A stretch of DNA of 64,000 nucleotides, from positions 1,580,001 through 1,644,000 of the forward strand of contig NZ_CP093302.1 of the NCBI RefSeq assembly GCF_024362765.1. The letters are read 5' to 3'. Positions 8,842-17,399 of this stretch are shown piece by piece; within the stretch, counting starts at the first letter, position 1; every line of letters begins with the position of its first letter. The notes under the pieces were generated by a model that did no database searches, was not told the DNA's origin, and saw nothing but the letters and a program-made list of their open reading frames with translations. The stretch is from Alkalihalobacillus sp. LMS6 (GTDB lineage: Bacteria > Bacillota > Bacilli > Bacillales > Bacillaceae_D). The position numbers and the translations under genes are program-made.

Positions 8842-9637
8842 CCTGCAATCAATTGAACAGCTTGCACAATGGACGGCAGCGCAAGGGTTTGCTGGCATAG
8901 AGATGTGGGGAACCCATGCTAGGCATTTAATGGCGAATTCACAGTTAAACGGACAATGGCTACGTTCACACGGATTGATCGTGCCGATGTTAAGCGATTA
9001 TTTACCGTTTGAGAAAGAGTGGTCAACCATTTATCAAGCTGCAAAAACCTTAATTTTATTAGCTGAGCGTTGGGAAACGAATCAAATTCGCGTGTTTGCT
9101 GGTAATAGAGGAAGTGATCAAGTAGAGAAGGGCGAGAGAAAGCAGCTTGTTACGAAACTTCGAGAGGTATGTGTGATGGTTTCTCGAAATGGAATGAATG
9201 TAGTCGTGGAAATTCATCCCCGGACGTTATGTGACACGATTCCCTCGACGCTTCAATTGCTTGCGGAAGTTAACCACCCTGCATTAAAAATTAATTTTGA
9301 CGTGCTACATACTTGGGAGAGTGGTGCTGACATCGATCAAGCCTTTATTGAGCTATATCCGTTTATAACTCATTTCCATCTTAAAAATGTGACGGACCGC
9401 AGCCAATTAAGTGTGTTTCACCCTGAGCGTGTGTTTCAGCCGTCGGATTCTCGAAAAGGCATGACGAGTCTATTTACAGGCTGCATCGATTATCACCACT
9501 TCTTCACGCAACATGATTTTAGTGACTGTCATGTGTCGCTAGAATGGTTTGGCCATCACCCGTTTGACGTCTTACAGGCAGATAATCGAAAATTGCTTCC
9601 CTACCAAAAGAAAAAGATTTATCATTCATTTTCTTAA
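8804..9637 (+). CDS. asbF: 3-dehydroshikimate dehydratase AsbF-like
   Basis: A 277-residue TIM-barrel enzyme of the xylose isomerase-like superfamily that turns 3-dehydroshikimate into 3,4-dihydroxybenzoate, the unusual catechol of petrobactin. It starts with the family mark (CTISFRNSLQSIEQ, GFAGIEMWGTHA). Candidate metal ligands are Glu136 (VVEIHPR), Asp166/His169 (FDVLHTWE), His190/His192 (HFHLKN) and a C-terminal Glu in LEWFG. AAAGGAGG lies 6 bp before ATG 8804. It is the last gene of the operon; a terminator follows. A dedicated petrobactin importer or exporter is not next to it. Confidence 0.93.
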   Translation: MNVSICTISFRNSLQSIEQLAQWTAAQGFAGIEMWGTHARHLMANSQLNGQWLRSHGLIVPMLSDYLPFEKEWSTIYQAAKTLILLAERWETNQIRVFAGNRGSDQVEKGERKQLVTKLREVCVMVSRNGMNVVVEIHPRTLCDTIPSTLQLLAEVNHPALKINFDVLHTWESGADIDQAFIELYPFITHFHLKNVTDRSQLSVFHPERVFQPSDSRKGMTSLFTGCIDYHHFFTQHDFSDCHVSLEWFGHHPFDVLQADNRKLLPYQKKKIYHSFS

Positions 9638-9642
9638 ACGAA

Positions 9643-9683
9643 ACTACCAGAGTCGAAAGAACAAAGTCTTTGGTAGTATTTTT
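9643..9683 (+). terminator. Probable terminator of the asb operon
   Basis: The arms ACTACCA (9643-9649) and TGGTAGT (9671-9677) enclose a partly paired loop and are followed by ATTTTTA. The T-tract is short, so termination may be partial. Confidence 0.6.
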
Positions 9684-9789
9684 ATGTAAACGTGACTAGG
9701 TGTTCGAAATCGTTTTGATTTACATGTATAGACTTGCTTGAACTTGGCATAGTGTAGAAGACAGAGACTATGAAAAGTGAGGGAAAAGG

Positions 9790-10008
9790 ATGAGAGTTCT
9801 ATTTAATACAATGAAAGCGGTAATCTTATTTGTTGCATGCACAGCCATTTTCTACTATGGTATTCTATGGGTGACGGATGAATTAAGCGAATTGCATCGA
9901 TATGATGTACCGGAAGGAAATGCATTAAAAGCATCGTCAATCGCCGTTTCTGATGAAGACATGAACGTGCTTCAGCGTCTAACACTGTTTTTATTAGACG
10001 GTGAATAA
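9790..10008 (+). CDS. yqzK: YqzK-like small membrane protein (DUF4227)
   Basis: A 72-residue protein with one N-terminal membrane segment (about residues 8-28, KAVILFVACTAIFYYGILWV) and an acidic C-terminal part. Size, single helix and position just upstream of xerD match B. subtilis yqzK, whose function is unknown. GAGGGAAAAGG precedes the ATG. In B. subtilis the gene upstream is fur; here it is the asb operon, a break in gene order. Confidence 0.8.
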   Translation: MRVLFNTMKAVILFVACTAIFYYGILWVTDELSELHRYDVPEGNALKASSIAVSDEDMNVLQRLTLFLLDGE

Positions 10009-10026
10009 GAATGAAGGGGTACGAGG

Positions 10027-10923
10027 ATGCGTTTACAAGAGGATGTTCATCAATTTGTCCATTTTATAAAAGTTGAAAAAGGGTTGTCCGCGAATACGTT
10101 AGATTCTTATCAGCGTGACTTAAAGCAGTATGTCGGTTACTTAGAACACGCACACATTGCATCATTTTCAGATGTGACTCATCACGTTATACAATCGTTT
10201 TTGTACGAGCTTAAACATAGCGGAAAGTCACCGGCGACAATGGCGAGGGTGCTTACATCGGTGCGGTCGCTACATGGTTTCTTATACCGGGAACGTTATA
10301 CAGAAAGTGACCCTTCTTCGTTGATTGAATCACCAAAGCAAGAAAAGCGACTTCCTCACTATTTAAGTGCCGACGAGGTAGAAAGCCTTTTACAACCACA
10401 AACGTTTGGAAGTGAAGCATTGGAGTTGCGGAATACAGCTATGCTTGAGCTTCTCTATGCTTCAGGACTTAGGGTGACTGAGTTAACGTCTTTACAATTA
10501 GATCATGTGCATCTAACGATGGGGTTTTTACGTGTCATTGGAAAAGGAAACAAGGAGCGAATTGTTCCACTTGGAACCGCAGCATCAAAAGCGTTAACAC
10601 AGTACTTAGACCGGGGCAGAGGCATACTGTTAAAAAGAAATCATCACTCGTATTTATTTGTAAACCATTATGGGAAACCGCTCACACGACAAGGATTTTG
10701 GAAGATCTTAAAACAACGTGCAAAACAAGCAAACATCCAAAAAAACTTTAGCCCGCATACGTTGCGCCATTCTTTTGCGACACATTTGTTAGAGAACGGG
10801 GCTGATTTGCGTTCAGTCCAAGAAATGCTGGGGCATTCGGATATTTCTACAACGCAAATTTACACACATGTAACCAAAACGCGTATGAAGGATGTTTATT
10901 TAAAACATCATCCAAGAGCATAA
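10027..10923 (+). CDS. xerD: Site-specific tyrosine recombinase XerD
   Basis: A 298-residue recombinase that resolves chromosome dimers at dif with its XerC partner. The SAM-like core-binding domain is at residues 1-90 and the catalytic domain at 110-290. All catalytic residues are present: Arg149 (SGLRVTEL), Lys173, His244 and Arg247 (HTLRHSF), His270 (LGHSDIS) and the nucleophile Tyr279 (QIYTHV). Length and position between yqzK and deoB fit B. subtilis xerD (ripX), so it is the housekeeping enzyme and not the integrase of a mobile element. The start has ACGAGG 4 bp upstream. Confidence 0.95.
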   Translation: MRLQEDVHQFVHFIKVEKGLSANTLDSYQRDLKQYVGYLEHAHIASFSDVTHHVIQSFLYELKHSGKSPATMARVLTSVRSLHGFLYRERYTESDPSSLIESPKQEKRLPHYLSADEVESLLQPQTFGSEALELRNTAMLELLYASGLRVTELTSLQLDHVHLTMGFLRVIGKGNKERIVPLGTAASKALTQYLDRGRGILLKRNHHSYLFVNHYGKPLTRQGFWKILKQRAKQANIQKNFSPHTLRHSFATHLLENGADLRSVQEMLGHSDISTTQIYTHVTKTRMKDVYLKHHPRA

Positions 10924-10970
10924 TAGGAATGGACATTGAAAAAGGCTTTAGCTAACAGGAGGACGACATA

Positions 10971-12161
10971 TTGACACACACATTTAATCGCGTATTTGTA
11001 ATTGTAATGGATTCAGTTGGGATTGGAGAGGCGCCGGATGCGGAAGCATTTGGAGATAAAGGGACAAACACCCTCGGCTCGATTGCTGATAAGTATGAGG
11101 CATTTCACATTCCACAATTAGAAAAGTTAGGCTTAGGAAAACTAGCGCCTTTAAAAGGCATTGAAGCTGTACAAGATCCTACGGCAAGTTACGGCATTAT
11201 GCAAGAAGCGTCTGTCGGCAAAGATACGATGACAGGGCATTGGGAAATTATGGGTCTAAGAATTGATGAACCGTTCAGCGTGTTCCCTGATGGGTTCCCA
11301 GATGAATTGCTGCATGAATTAGAGGAGAAGACCGGTCGCGGCATCATTGGAAATAAAGTGGCATCAGGAACAGAGATTCTTGATGAGCTTGGCAGTGAAC
11401 ACGTCGAAACAGGGAAATTAATTGTGTATACATCGGCTGACTCGGTTTTACAAATTGCTGCACACGAAGATGTTGTACCTGTGGACGAGCTTTACCGCAT
11501 TTGTGAGATTGCGCGAAAATTAACGTTAGATCCGAAATATATGGTAGGTCGAATTATCGCTCGTCCATTTGTCGGCGATGCATCAGGGTGGAAGCGTACC
11601 GCCAATCGTCACGATTATGCACTTAAGCCATTCGGTAAAACAGTTATGAATGCGCTTGAAGACGCTGGTCTAGATTCGATTGCGTTAGGCAAGATTTCCG
11701 ACATTTATGATGGTGAAGGGGTAACAACCTCTATTCGAACAGAGTCTAATGATGACGGTATGGAGAAAATGATGAAGCAAGTAGATGAATCGTTTACGGG
11801 TTTATGCTTTTTAAATCTTGTTGATTTTGATGCACTTTACGGACACCGTCGTGATGTTGAAGGGTACGGAAAGGCGATTAATGTTTTTGATGAACAGTTA
11901 CAAGCATTGCTTCCGAAATTAAAAGCAGACGACTTACTCATTATAACAGCTGATCACGGAAATGACCCAACCCACACAGGTACGGATCATACGAGAGAAC
12001 TTGTGCCGTTACTTGTTTATGGAAAAGAGCTTAAAGCAGTAGACCTTGGGCATCGTGACACATTTGCAGACTTAGGCGCGACAATTGCAGACAACTTTAA
12101 TGTGAAAGCACCAGAATACGGAACAAGCTTTTTAAAAGAATTACAAGCAAATAAGCAGTAG
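10971..12161 (+). CDS. deoB: Phosphopentomutase
   Basis: A 396-residue metalloenzyme of the alkaline phosphatase superfamily that interconverts (deoxy)ribose 1- and 5-phosphate in nucleoside salvage. Metal and active-site blocks: [14 protein letters not shown] at the N-terminus, [15 protein letters not shown] with the phosphorylated threonine near residue 90, and [19 protein letters not shown] near residue 325. The start codon is TTG at 10971, selected by AGGAGG 7 bp upstream; no ATG nearby has a site. It lies 18 bp before pdp, so both are one nucleoside-salvage operon. Confidence 0.95.
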   Translation: MTHTFNRVFVIVMDSVGIGEAPDAEAFGDKGTNTLGSIADKYEAFHIPQLEKLGLGKLAPLKGIEAVQDPTASYGIMQEASVGKDTMTGHWEIMGLRIDEPFSVFPDGFPDELLHELEEKTGRGIIGNKVASGTEILDELGSEHVETGKLIVYTSADSVLQIAAHEDVVPVDELYRICEIARKLTLDPKYMVGRIIARPFVGDASGWKRTANRHDYALKPFGKTVMNALEDAGLDSIALGKISDIYDGEGVTTSIRTESNDDGMEKMMKQVDESFTGLCFLNLVDFDALYGHRRDVEGYGKAINVFDEQLQALLPKLKADDLLIITADHGNDPTHTGTDHTRELVPLLVYGKELKAVDLGHRDTFADLGATIADNFNVKAPEYGTSFLKELQANKQ

Positions 12162-12179
12162 AAAAGGGGAACCGCTATA

Positions 12180-13493
12180 ATGAGAATGGTTGACATTATC
12201 GAGAAGAAAAGAGACGGATTACAATTAACGAAAGAAGAAATTCGCTGGTTTATTACGGAGTATACGGCTGATCGAATTCCTGATTACCAAGTATCAGCGT
12301 TAGCAATGGCGATTTATTTTAAAGATATGGATTCAAGCGAACGAGCTGAATTAACCATTGCAATGGCGGAATCAGGCGACCAAATTGATCTGTCATCAAT
12401 CGATGGGATTAAAGTGGACAAGCATTCAACCGGTGGGGTTGGCGACAAAACAACGATTGCGCTTGTGCCACTCGTGGCTGCTGCAGGTGTACCTGTTGCA
12501 AAAATGTCTGGAAGAGGTCTTGGCCATACAGGTGGTACGATTGATAAACTGGAAGCGATTCCGAACTTCTCTTGTGATATGGATACGAAGGATTTCTTAG
12601 AACAGGTTCAAACAAAAGGTTTAGCTGTTGCAGGTCAAACTGGGAACTTGACGCCAGCTGATAAACAGCTATATGGACTGCGCGATGTAACAGGGACGGT
12701 TAATTCAATGGCGTTAATTGCAAGTTCCATTATGAGTAAAAAAATTGCTTCTGGCTCAGACGCCATCGTACTTGATGTAAAAACGGGCTCAGGTGCTTTT
12801 ATGAAGTCATTAGAAGACTCTTCCGCTCTAGCAAAAGCAATGGTTGATATTGGAGCAAATGTTGGAAGGAAAACGATGGCTGTGATCTCCGATATGAATC
12901 AACCACTTGGTGTAGGTGTCGGAAACGCAATTGAAATAAAAGAAGCCATTGACGTGTTAAAAGGGGAAGGACCAGAGGATGTACTTGAGTTATGTTTAGT
13001 ATTAGGTAGCCATATGGTTTATTTAGCAGATAAAGCAAGTAGTGTAGAAGATGCACGTAAACAGCTAGAAGAAGTGATCGCGAACGGAAAAGCAGTTGAA
13101 ATGATGAAAGTGTTTGTCGAGAGTCAAGGCGGGGACCCTGCAGTCATTGACGATCCTTCACTTTTTCCACAGGCAACTTACGAAATTGATGTCCCTGCGA
13201 TTGAAGAGGGGTACGTATACGAAATTGCCACTGACAAAATTGGCGTAGCGGCGATGCAGTTAGGTGCAGGACGTGCAACAAAAGAGGATAAGATCGATCT
13301 TGCAGTTGGGTTGAAATTGAAAAAGAAAATCGGCGATAGAGTCGAGGTTGGCGAGCCATTAGTGACCTTATTTGCTAACCGGGAAGAAGTAGAAGACATT
13401 AAAGAGCTTGTGCAAGAAAGCTATCATTTACAAGCGGAACAACCAAAAAAAGCGAAGTTAATTTATAAAGAAATTTATCCAGAACAAGGGTAA
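12180..13493 (+). CDS. pdp: Pyrimidine-nucleoside phosphorylase
   Basis: A 437-residue enzyme that splits uridine, thymidine and deoxyuridine with phosphate to base and pentose 1-phosphate, the substrate of DeoB encoded just upstream. Conserved blocks: the phosphate- and nucleoside-binding stretch [32 protein letters not shown], and VKTGSGAFM. The C-terminal domain has the barrel-sandwich fold typical of the family. AAAAGGGG lies upstream of ATG 12180; ATG 12186 is an alternative start. In B. subtilis, pupG (purine nucleoside phosphorylase) follows drm; here the pyrimidine enzyme takes that place. Confidence 0.95.
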   Translation: MRMVDIIEKKRDGLQLTKEEIRWFITEYTADRIPDYQVSALAMAIYFKDMDSSERAELTIAMAESGDQIDLSSIDGIKVDKHSTGGVGDKTTIALVPLVAAAGVPVAKMSGRGLGHTGGTIDKLEAIPNFSCDMDTKDFLEQVQTKGLAVAGQTGNLTPADKQLYGLRDVTGTVNSMALIASSIMSKKIASGSDAIVLDVKTGSGAFMKSLEDSSALAKAMVDIGANVGRKTMAVISDMNQPLGVGVGNAIEIKEAIDVLKGEGPEDVLELCLVLGSHMVYLADKASSVEDARKQLEEVIANGKAVEMMKVFVESQGGDPAVIDDPSLFPQATYEIDVPAIEEGYVYEIATDKIGVAAMQLGAGRATKEDKIDLAVGLKLKKKIGDRVEVGEPLVTLFANREEVEDIKELVQESYHLQAEQPKKAKLIYKEIYPEQG

Positions 13494-13495
13494 AT

Positions 13496-13527
13496 AAAAA
13501 GACCGATGCCTGTGCATCGGTCTTTTT
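13496..13527 (+). terminator. Strong terminator after pdp
   Basis: GACCGATGC (13501-13509) pairs perfectly with GCATCGGTC (13514-13522) around CTGT, flanked by A5 and T5, so it can work in both directions between pdp and the convergent PPOX gene. Confidence 0.9.
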
Positions 13528-13566
13528 CATATTACAATGGTCTATTTCTTTGTGACGTGAATACAC

Positions 13567-13992
13567 TCAATCAAACGAGATCTCGTGAGGTGTGTGATCA
13601 CCTTTATTCATTAATCGGATGGTTTTTGGCTGTAACTCTAATAAAATATACGATGGGTCGTTGGCGCTATCAAAATAGTGTTTTAAGGAATCGTGCCAAA
13701 ATGCATCTTTCGTTTCTTGATCATCTCGAATAGTCGCTTTTCCTTGAAATTCAATAAACGCATCATCATAGCCTTCACCGGTATACCCTAGCAGCACATG
13801 TACGTTGGGGTTTTCATCAATTTCTTCAGCTTTGTATGTGTCTTTATCTGTCGGTGTAAAAAGCGTGAAGTCCTTATTGTAAAACGTCATATAGCGTGAA
13901 TGTGGCTTTTTGTCCTTTACTGTTGCAAGAGAACCAATTTTATGATCTTCCATAACAGCTAACACTTGTTCTTTCACTTTGTTTTCATCCAT
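13567..13992 (-). CDS. Pyridoxamine 5'-phosphate oxidase-fold (general stress protein 26-like) protein
   Basis: A 141-residue split-barrel flavin-binding protein of the PPOX family. Seen: HKIGSLATVKDKKPHSRYMTFY at the N-terminus, DKDTYKAEEIDENPNVHVLLGY in the middle, and FIEFQGKATIRDDQE. Relatives named general stress protein 26 bind FMN/FAD or F420-like cofactors; their reaction is mostly unknown. The start at 13992 is chosen for AAGGAAGTG 7 bp upstream; the 15 codons before it lack a site. It stands alone, divergent from the Ohr gene, which also fits a stress role. Confidence 0.82.
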   Translation of the reverse strand: MDENKVKEQVLAVMEDHKIGSLATVKDKKPHSRYMTFYNKDFTLFTPTDKDTYKAEEIDENPNVHVLLGYTGEGYDDAFIEFQGKATIRDDQETKDAFWHDSLKHYFDSANDPSYILLELQPKTIRLMNKGDHTPHEISFD

Positions 13993-14126
13993 GCCAAACA
14001 CTTCCTTTTCATAAGCTATAAATAGTATTCCTCTCAAAATAAAAATAAAACCTGAATCTGCATACGAACTTTACAAGGAGTTTTTCGCGCTGAATAGAAA
14101 GATGTTAAAAATCTTTTATTTTCGAT

Positions 14127-14152
14127 GTTTATGAAAAGGTAATTTCGTCTAT
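14127..14152 (+). promoter_or_regulatory. Possible sigma-B promoter of the Ohr gene
   Basis: GTTTAT (14127-14132), 14 bp, GTCTAT (14147-14152) match 5/6 and 4/6 of the sigma-B hexamers GTTTAA and GGGTAT, 38 bp before the ohr start. In B. subtilis ohrB is sigma-B dependent. I do not see an OhrR palindrome here. Confidence 0.35.
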
Positions 14153-14190
14153 ATAGAGAGTGTACAAAGTTTTAAAGAGGAGTGTTAAAC

Positions 14191-14604
14191 ATGGCAGATA
14201 TCGTCTATACATCAAAAGCAACAGCTCAAGGTGGTCGTGAAGGTACAGTTCAATCGGACGATCAATTTCTTGACTTAAATCTAGTAAAACCAGGTTCTAA
14301 GAAAGAAGGAACCAATCCAGAGCAATTGTTTGCAGCAGGTTACGCTTCTTGTTTTGATGGTGCTTTAAATTTAATGGCTTCAAATGCAAAGAAAGACATT
14401 GAGTCTAAAACAACAGCTCACGTTTCTTTAGTAAAAGATCCATCTGATAATGGTTTTCAGATTGGAGCCGAATTAGAAGTTGAAATTAATGGTGTTTCTC
14501 AAGAAGAGGCAGAAGAATTAGTTGAAAAAGCTCACGAATTCTGCCCATATTCAAAAGCTACGCGCGGAAACATTCAAGTGAAACTAACGGCTAAAGCGCA
14601 ATAA
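14191..14604 (+). CDS. Organic hydroperoxide resistance protein (Ohr/OsmC family)
   Basis: A 137-residue thiol peroxidase of the Ohr subfamily that reduces organic hydroperoxides in the cytoplasm. The reactive pair is Cys54 (ASCFDGAL) and Cys118 (CPYSKATRGN), and the N-terminus TSKATAQGGREG is typical of Ohr. ATG 14191 is chosen for AGAGGAG 8 bp upstream. The next gene, a VLRF1-type protein, begins 15 bp later and is probably cotranscribed. Whether it corresponds to ohrA or ohrB of B. subtilis is undecided; the candidate sigma-B promoter favours ohrB. Confidence 0.92.
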   Translation: MADIVYTSKATAQGGREGTVQSDDQFLDLNLVKPGSKKEGTNPEQLFAAGYASCFDGALNLMASNAKKDIESKTTAHVSLVKDPSDNGFQIGAELEVEINGVSQEEAEELVEKAHEFCPYSKATRGNIQVKLTAKAQ

Positions 14605-14619
14605 TAAGGAGGGTGTCTA

Positions 14620-15411
14620 TTGTCACTAGCAAAGGATTTAAAACGCTTAAAGCAAATTCAATGTGATAACGGTTGTTTAACGATCTATTTACAGACTGGG
14701 AAAACAAGTGTCGATCAACAAAAAGGAGAATGGAAGATTCGCCTAAAGAATGGGCTTAAAAAGCTTGAAGAATACTTAGAGGTTAGTGATAATGAACCCG
14801 AACTACATGCCTTTAAAAAATTAAAAAAGCAAGCCGAGCAGCAAATTATGGAATTATCCACGAATATGCCGAAAAGCATCGTGTTTATTGGTTCTTCTGA
14901 AGGAGATGTCCAATTAAAGAAGTTGCAAGTACCGGTCGAAAATGATTTTCGCTGGGAAAAGCATCCAGTCGTTGATCAATTGGAAGCGTTAGAAGAAAAG
15001 TTTCCGTTATCGGGTATTGTCATGATTAAAAAAACCGATGTTCATACGGTTGAAACGAGTCTCGGTGAAGTGATTGAAGAGAAGCAATATAGTTGGGACA
15101 TTGAATCAGAAGATTGGAAAGAATATGTTGGTGCAAGGCCGCAAGCTGAAGCAGGAGCAGCGCTTCACCGAGAACAATATGCCGATCGATTTGATGCGAA
15201 CCAACAGCGATGGTTCAAGAAAATTGCTCAAAAAATTGAGAAAGAATCAAAGCAAAAAAACTGGTCAACGATGCACTTAGTTGGTTCACCTGACCAAACA
15301 AGTGAATTTGCAAGGCAGCTGTCGAATCATGACCCGAAAATTTCAAAAAGAAATTTAGCCAAACTTAAGTCCCATGAAATTGTTAAAGAATTAAACGAAG
15401 AAGTGGTATAA
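14620..15411 (+). CDS. VLRF1-type (bacterial aeRF1-like, baeRF) release-factor-related protein
   Basis: A 263-residue cytoplasmic protein resembling the bacterial VLRF1/baeRF families that are related to the eRF1/Vms1 peptidyl-tRNA hydrolase fold. The N-terminus LTIYLQTGKTS, the central PKSIVFIGSSEGDVQLKKL and PLSGIVMIKKTDVHTVE, and the GAALHREQYADRFDANQQRWFKKIAQKIEKE helix follow the family layout. In that fold a glutamine or GxxQ loop reaches the peptidyl-tRNA ester; here EQYADRFDANQQRW is the likely region, which is inference. The start is TTG at 14620 with AAGGAGGG upstream. It is linked to the Ohr gene, suggesting a stress-time ribosome-rescue role. Confidence 0.65.
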   Translation: MSLAKDLKRLKQIQCDNGCLTIYLQTGKTSVDQQKGEWKIRLKNGLKKLEEYLEVSDNEPELHAFKKLKKQAEQQIMELSTNMPKSIVFIGSSEGDVQLKKLQVPVENDFRWEKHPVVDQLEALEEKFPLSGIVMIKKTDVHTVETSLGEVIEEKQYSWDIESEDWKEYVGARPQAEAGAALHREQYADRFDANQQRWFKKIAQKIEKESKQKNWSTMHLVGSPDQTSEFARQLSNHDPKISKRNLAKLKSHEIVKELNEEVV

Positions 15412-15422
15412 GTCATGGTTGT

Positions 15423-15458
15423 AAACGTCTCGGAGTAAATGCTTCGAGGCGTTTTTTT
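15423..15458 (+). terminator. Terminator of the ohr operon
   Basis: AACGTCTCG (15424-15432) pairs with CGAGGCGTT (15445-15453, one G-T pair) followed by seven T. Confidence 0.88.
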
Positions 15459-15482
15459 GCTAACAAGAACGAAGCAAAGACT

Positions 15483-15512
15483 TTGACATTTAAAGAAAGC
15501 GGTCGCTATAAT
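15483..15512 (+). promoter_or_regulatory. Consensus sigma-A promoter of the MFS exporter gene
   Basis: Perfect TTGACA (15483-15488) and perfect TATAAT (15507-15512) with an 18-bp spacer, 40 bp before the ATG. Such a strong promoter with no visible operator suggests constitutive or repressor-controlled expression. Confidence 0.85.
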
Positions 15513-15551
15513 GTAAGACATCTATTAGTTTGAGAAAAAGAAGGTTATGGA

Positions 15552-16940
15552 ATGAGTGAGGAAAAAGAAGAAATACCACAATTTAATAAAAAACCTTTAG
15601 TTGCTGTATTGTTGATCGGCGCTTTCGTGGCCATTTTAAATCAAACCCTTTTAACAACAGCTTTACCGCATTTAATGGCAGACTTAGACATTAACGAGAA
15701 TGCAGCACAATGGGTAACGACGATCTTTATGCTCGTTAATGGAATTATGATTCCAATAACGGCTTTTTTAATTGAAAAATTTAAGGCACGGTCACTTTTC
15801 CTAACGGCCATGACGTTGTTTGGAATCGGAACGTTGATTTGTGCCGTATCGCCAAATTTCAGCATCTTGCTAGTCGGACGTGTGATTCAAGCTTCTGGAG
15901 CTGGAATCATGATGCCGCTCATGCAAACAGTATTTTTATTAATTTTCCCAAAAGAACGGCGAGGAACGGCGATGGGGATGGTTGGGCTTGTAATCTCTTT
16001 TGCCCCAGCAATCGGTCCAACATTGTCTGGTTGGTTAGTTGAATCGTATCATTGGAGTATTTTATTTTGGATTTTACTTCCAGTTGTTATTATTGATATT
16101 ATTGCGGCAATCTTTATTATGCGGAATGTCACAACACTTCGCCATCCGAAGCTTGATCTTAGTTCAATTATGTTATCGACGTTTGGTTTCGGCGGTTTAC
16201 TCTTTGCATTTTCCAATGCAGGACAAGCAAGTTGGGGAAGTCCGCTTGTTTACGTACCGTTAGTAATTGGGGTCGCTTCATTATTCTTTTTTATTACGAG
16301 ACAATTAAAACTCGATCATCCTATTTTAGAATTTCGAGTGTTTACGTATCCGGTTTTTTCATTAACAACAGCGATGGGGATGCTTGTATTTGTATCGTTA
16401 GTTGGTCCGGCAACGATCCTACCGATTTTCATGCAAAATATGCAAGGGTATTCTGCGTTTGAAACAGGATTAACAATCTTACCAGGCGCGGTCCTAATGG
16501 GGATTATGTCGCCAATAACAGGACGGATTTTTGATAAATTTGGAGCTAGACTACTTGCCATTATTGGCTTAACGCTCATTTTTGGGTCATCATTGTTCTA
16601 TACCAATTTAACAGCTGAAACATCGTTAACCTACTTAACAGTTGTGTATGCAGTAAGAATGTTTGGGTTGTCTCTTGTGTTGATGCCTGTAACAACAGCT
16701 GGATTAAATGTCTTGCCAAGAGAACTCATTCCGCACGGGACAGCTATGAATAATACGATGAGACAAGTGTCAGGTTCAATCGGAACTGCAATCCTTGTAT
16801 CAGTTATGACGTCTTCTGCTTCAAATGGACAAAGTGAATCTATGATTCAAGGCGTAAACAATGCATTTATTGTGGCAACCGTTGTAGCGTTTATTAGTTT
16901 AATTATGGCATTCTTTATTAAGAAAAATCCTCGAAAATAG
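15552..16940 (+). CDS. DHA2-family (EmrB/QacA-type) MFS drug exporter
   Basis: A 462-residue membrane transporter of the drug:H+ antiporter 2 group. Seen: helix 1 with FVAILNQTLLTTALPHLMAD, the motif around QWVTTIFMLVNGIMIP, the arginine-rich loop KFKARSLF, motif C-like GRVIQASGAGIMMPLM and SFAPAIGPTLSGWLVE. It resembles LmrB/MdrP-type multidrug exporters more than metabolite importers; the real substrate is unknown. The ATG at 15552 is preceded by AGAAGG. It stands alone behind a consensus promoter, with no adjacent TetR or MarR regulator. Confidence 0.85.
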   Translation: MSEEKEEIPQFNKKPLVAVLLIGAFVAILNQTLLTTALPHLMADLDINENAAQWVTTIFMLVNGIMIPITAFLIEKFKARSLFLTAMTLFGIGTLICAVSPNFSILLVGRVIQASGAGIMMPLMQTVFLLIFPKERRGTAMGMVGLVISFAPAIGPTLSGWLVESYHWSILFWILLPVVIIDIIAAIFIMRNVTTLRHPKLDLSSIMLSTFGFGGLLFAFSNAGQASWGSPLVYVPLVIGVASLFFFITRQLKLDHPILEFRVFTYPVFSLTTAMGMLVFVSLVGPATILPIFMQNMQGYSAFETGLTILPGAVLMGIMSPITGRIFDKFGARLLAIIGLTLIFGSSLFYTNLTAETSLTYLTVVYAVRMFGLSLVLMPVTTAGLNVLPRELIPHGTAMNNTMRQVSGSIGTAILVSVMTSSASNGQSESMIQGVNNAFIVATVVAFISLIMAFFIKKNPRK

Positions 16941-17066
16941 TATGAAGTCAGTTGCTTGATTGACAATTTTTCGAGTTCATTCAATCATTTTAAACAAATG
17001 ATGTTTTTTCTCATCATCAATCGGGTAATAATAGAAGTAGACACAGTATTTGAAGGAGAGATAGAG

Positions 17067-17264
17067 ATGAAGGAATATACAGTAACACCAAATAAAGATG
17101 CGACTACGTGGTTTGTAAAAATTGAGGACATTGCGCCTCATGAAGAATATGACAAGCAAGCAAAAGCCATTGAAGCAGGCGAGAAGTTGGCGAAGGAAAA
17201 TCAGCCAAGCCGTCTAATTATTTTCGATGAGTACCATGACCAACAAGAAATCAGAACGTATTAA
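17067..17264 (+). CDS. Small DUF2188 protein
   Basis: A 65-residue soluble protein. TWFVKIEDIAPHEEYDKQAKAI and the following helix and strand (EKLAKENQPSRLIIFDEYH) are the DUF2188 pattern: a short beta-alpha-beta unit found in stress proteins such as YdaT. The start at 17067 is chosen for GGAGAG before it. A strong terminator follows. A second DUF2188 domain occurs in this window in the YdaT-like gene at 41786-42196. The molecular role is unknown. Confidence 0.75.
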   Translation: MKEYTVTPNKDATTWFVKIEDIAPHEEYDKQAKAIEAGEKLAKENQPSRLIIFDEYHDQQEIRTY

Positions 17265-17273
17265 TAAACGATT

Positions 17274-17310
17274 TTAAGACGATTCGCGATCGAGCGAATC
17301 GTCTTTTTTT
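17274..17310 (+). terminator. Strong intrinsic terminator
   Basis: AAGACGATTCGC (17276-17287) and GCGAATCGTCTT (17294-17305) form a perfect 12-bp stem with a 6-base loop and T8. It insulates the dacF/spoIIA region. Confidence 0.92.
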
Positions 17311-17330
17311 GTTGTCCCTTCCCTTTCATT

Positions 17331-17359
17331 GTATAGAAAGGTTTTGAATGGAAAGACTA
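17331..17359 (+). promoter_or_regulatory. Candidate sigma-F promoter of dacF
   Basis: GTATA (17331-17335), a 14-bp spacer and GGAAAGACTA (17350-17359) fit the sigma-F pattern of a GTATA-like -35 and GGnnAnAnTA -10. In B. subtilis dacF is read by sigma-F in the forespore and runs on into spoIIA, so the position is as expected. Confidence 0.55.
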
Positions 17360-17399
17360 GCTGATAGTTTTTTACATAAAGGATAATGGAGGGACATAT

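Noticed and set aside
10027-10923. Tyrosine recombinase as integrase of a mobile island carrying the siderophore genes
   Set aside because: Length, catalytic residues and place between yqzK and deoB are those of housekeeping XerD; no att repeats or other mobile genes are seen.
12358-13399. Several open frames within pdp on both strands
   Set aside because: All overlap the clear pdp reading frame and lack ribosome sites and any known motif.
13494-17310. PPOX-Ohr-VLRF1-MFS block as one horizontally acquired island
   Set aside because: Each unit has its own promoter and terminator and ordinary codon use; no mobile-element traces are visible, so only a synteny difference is claimed.
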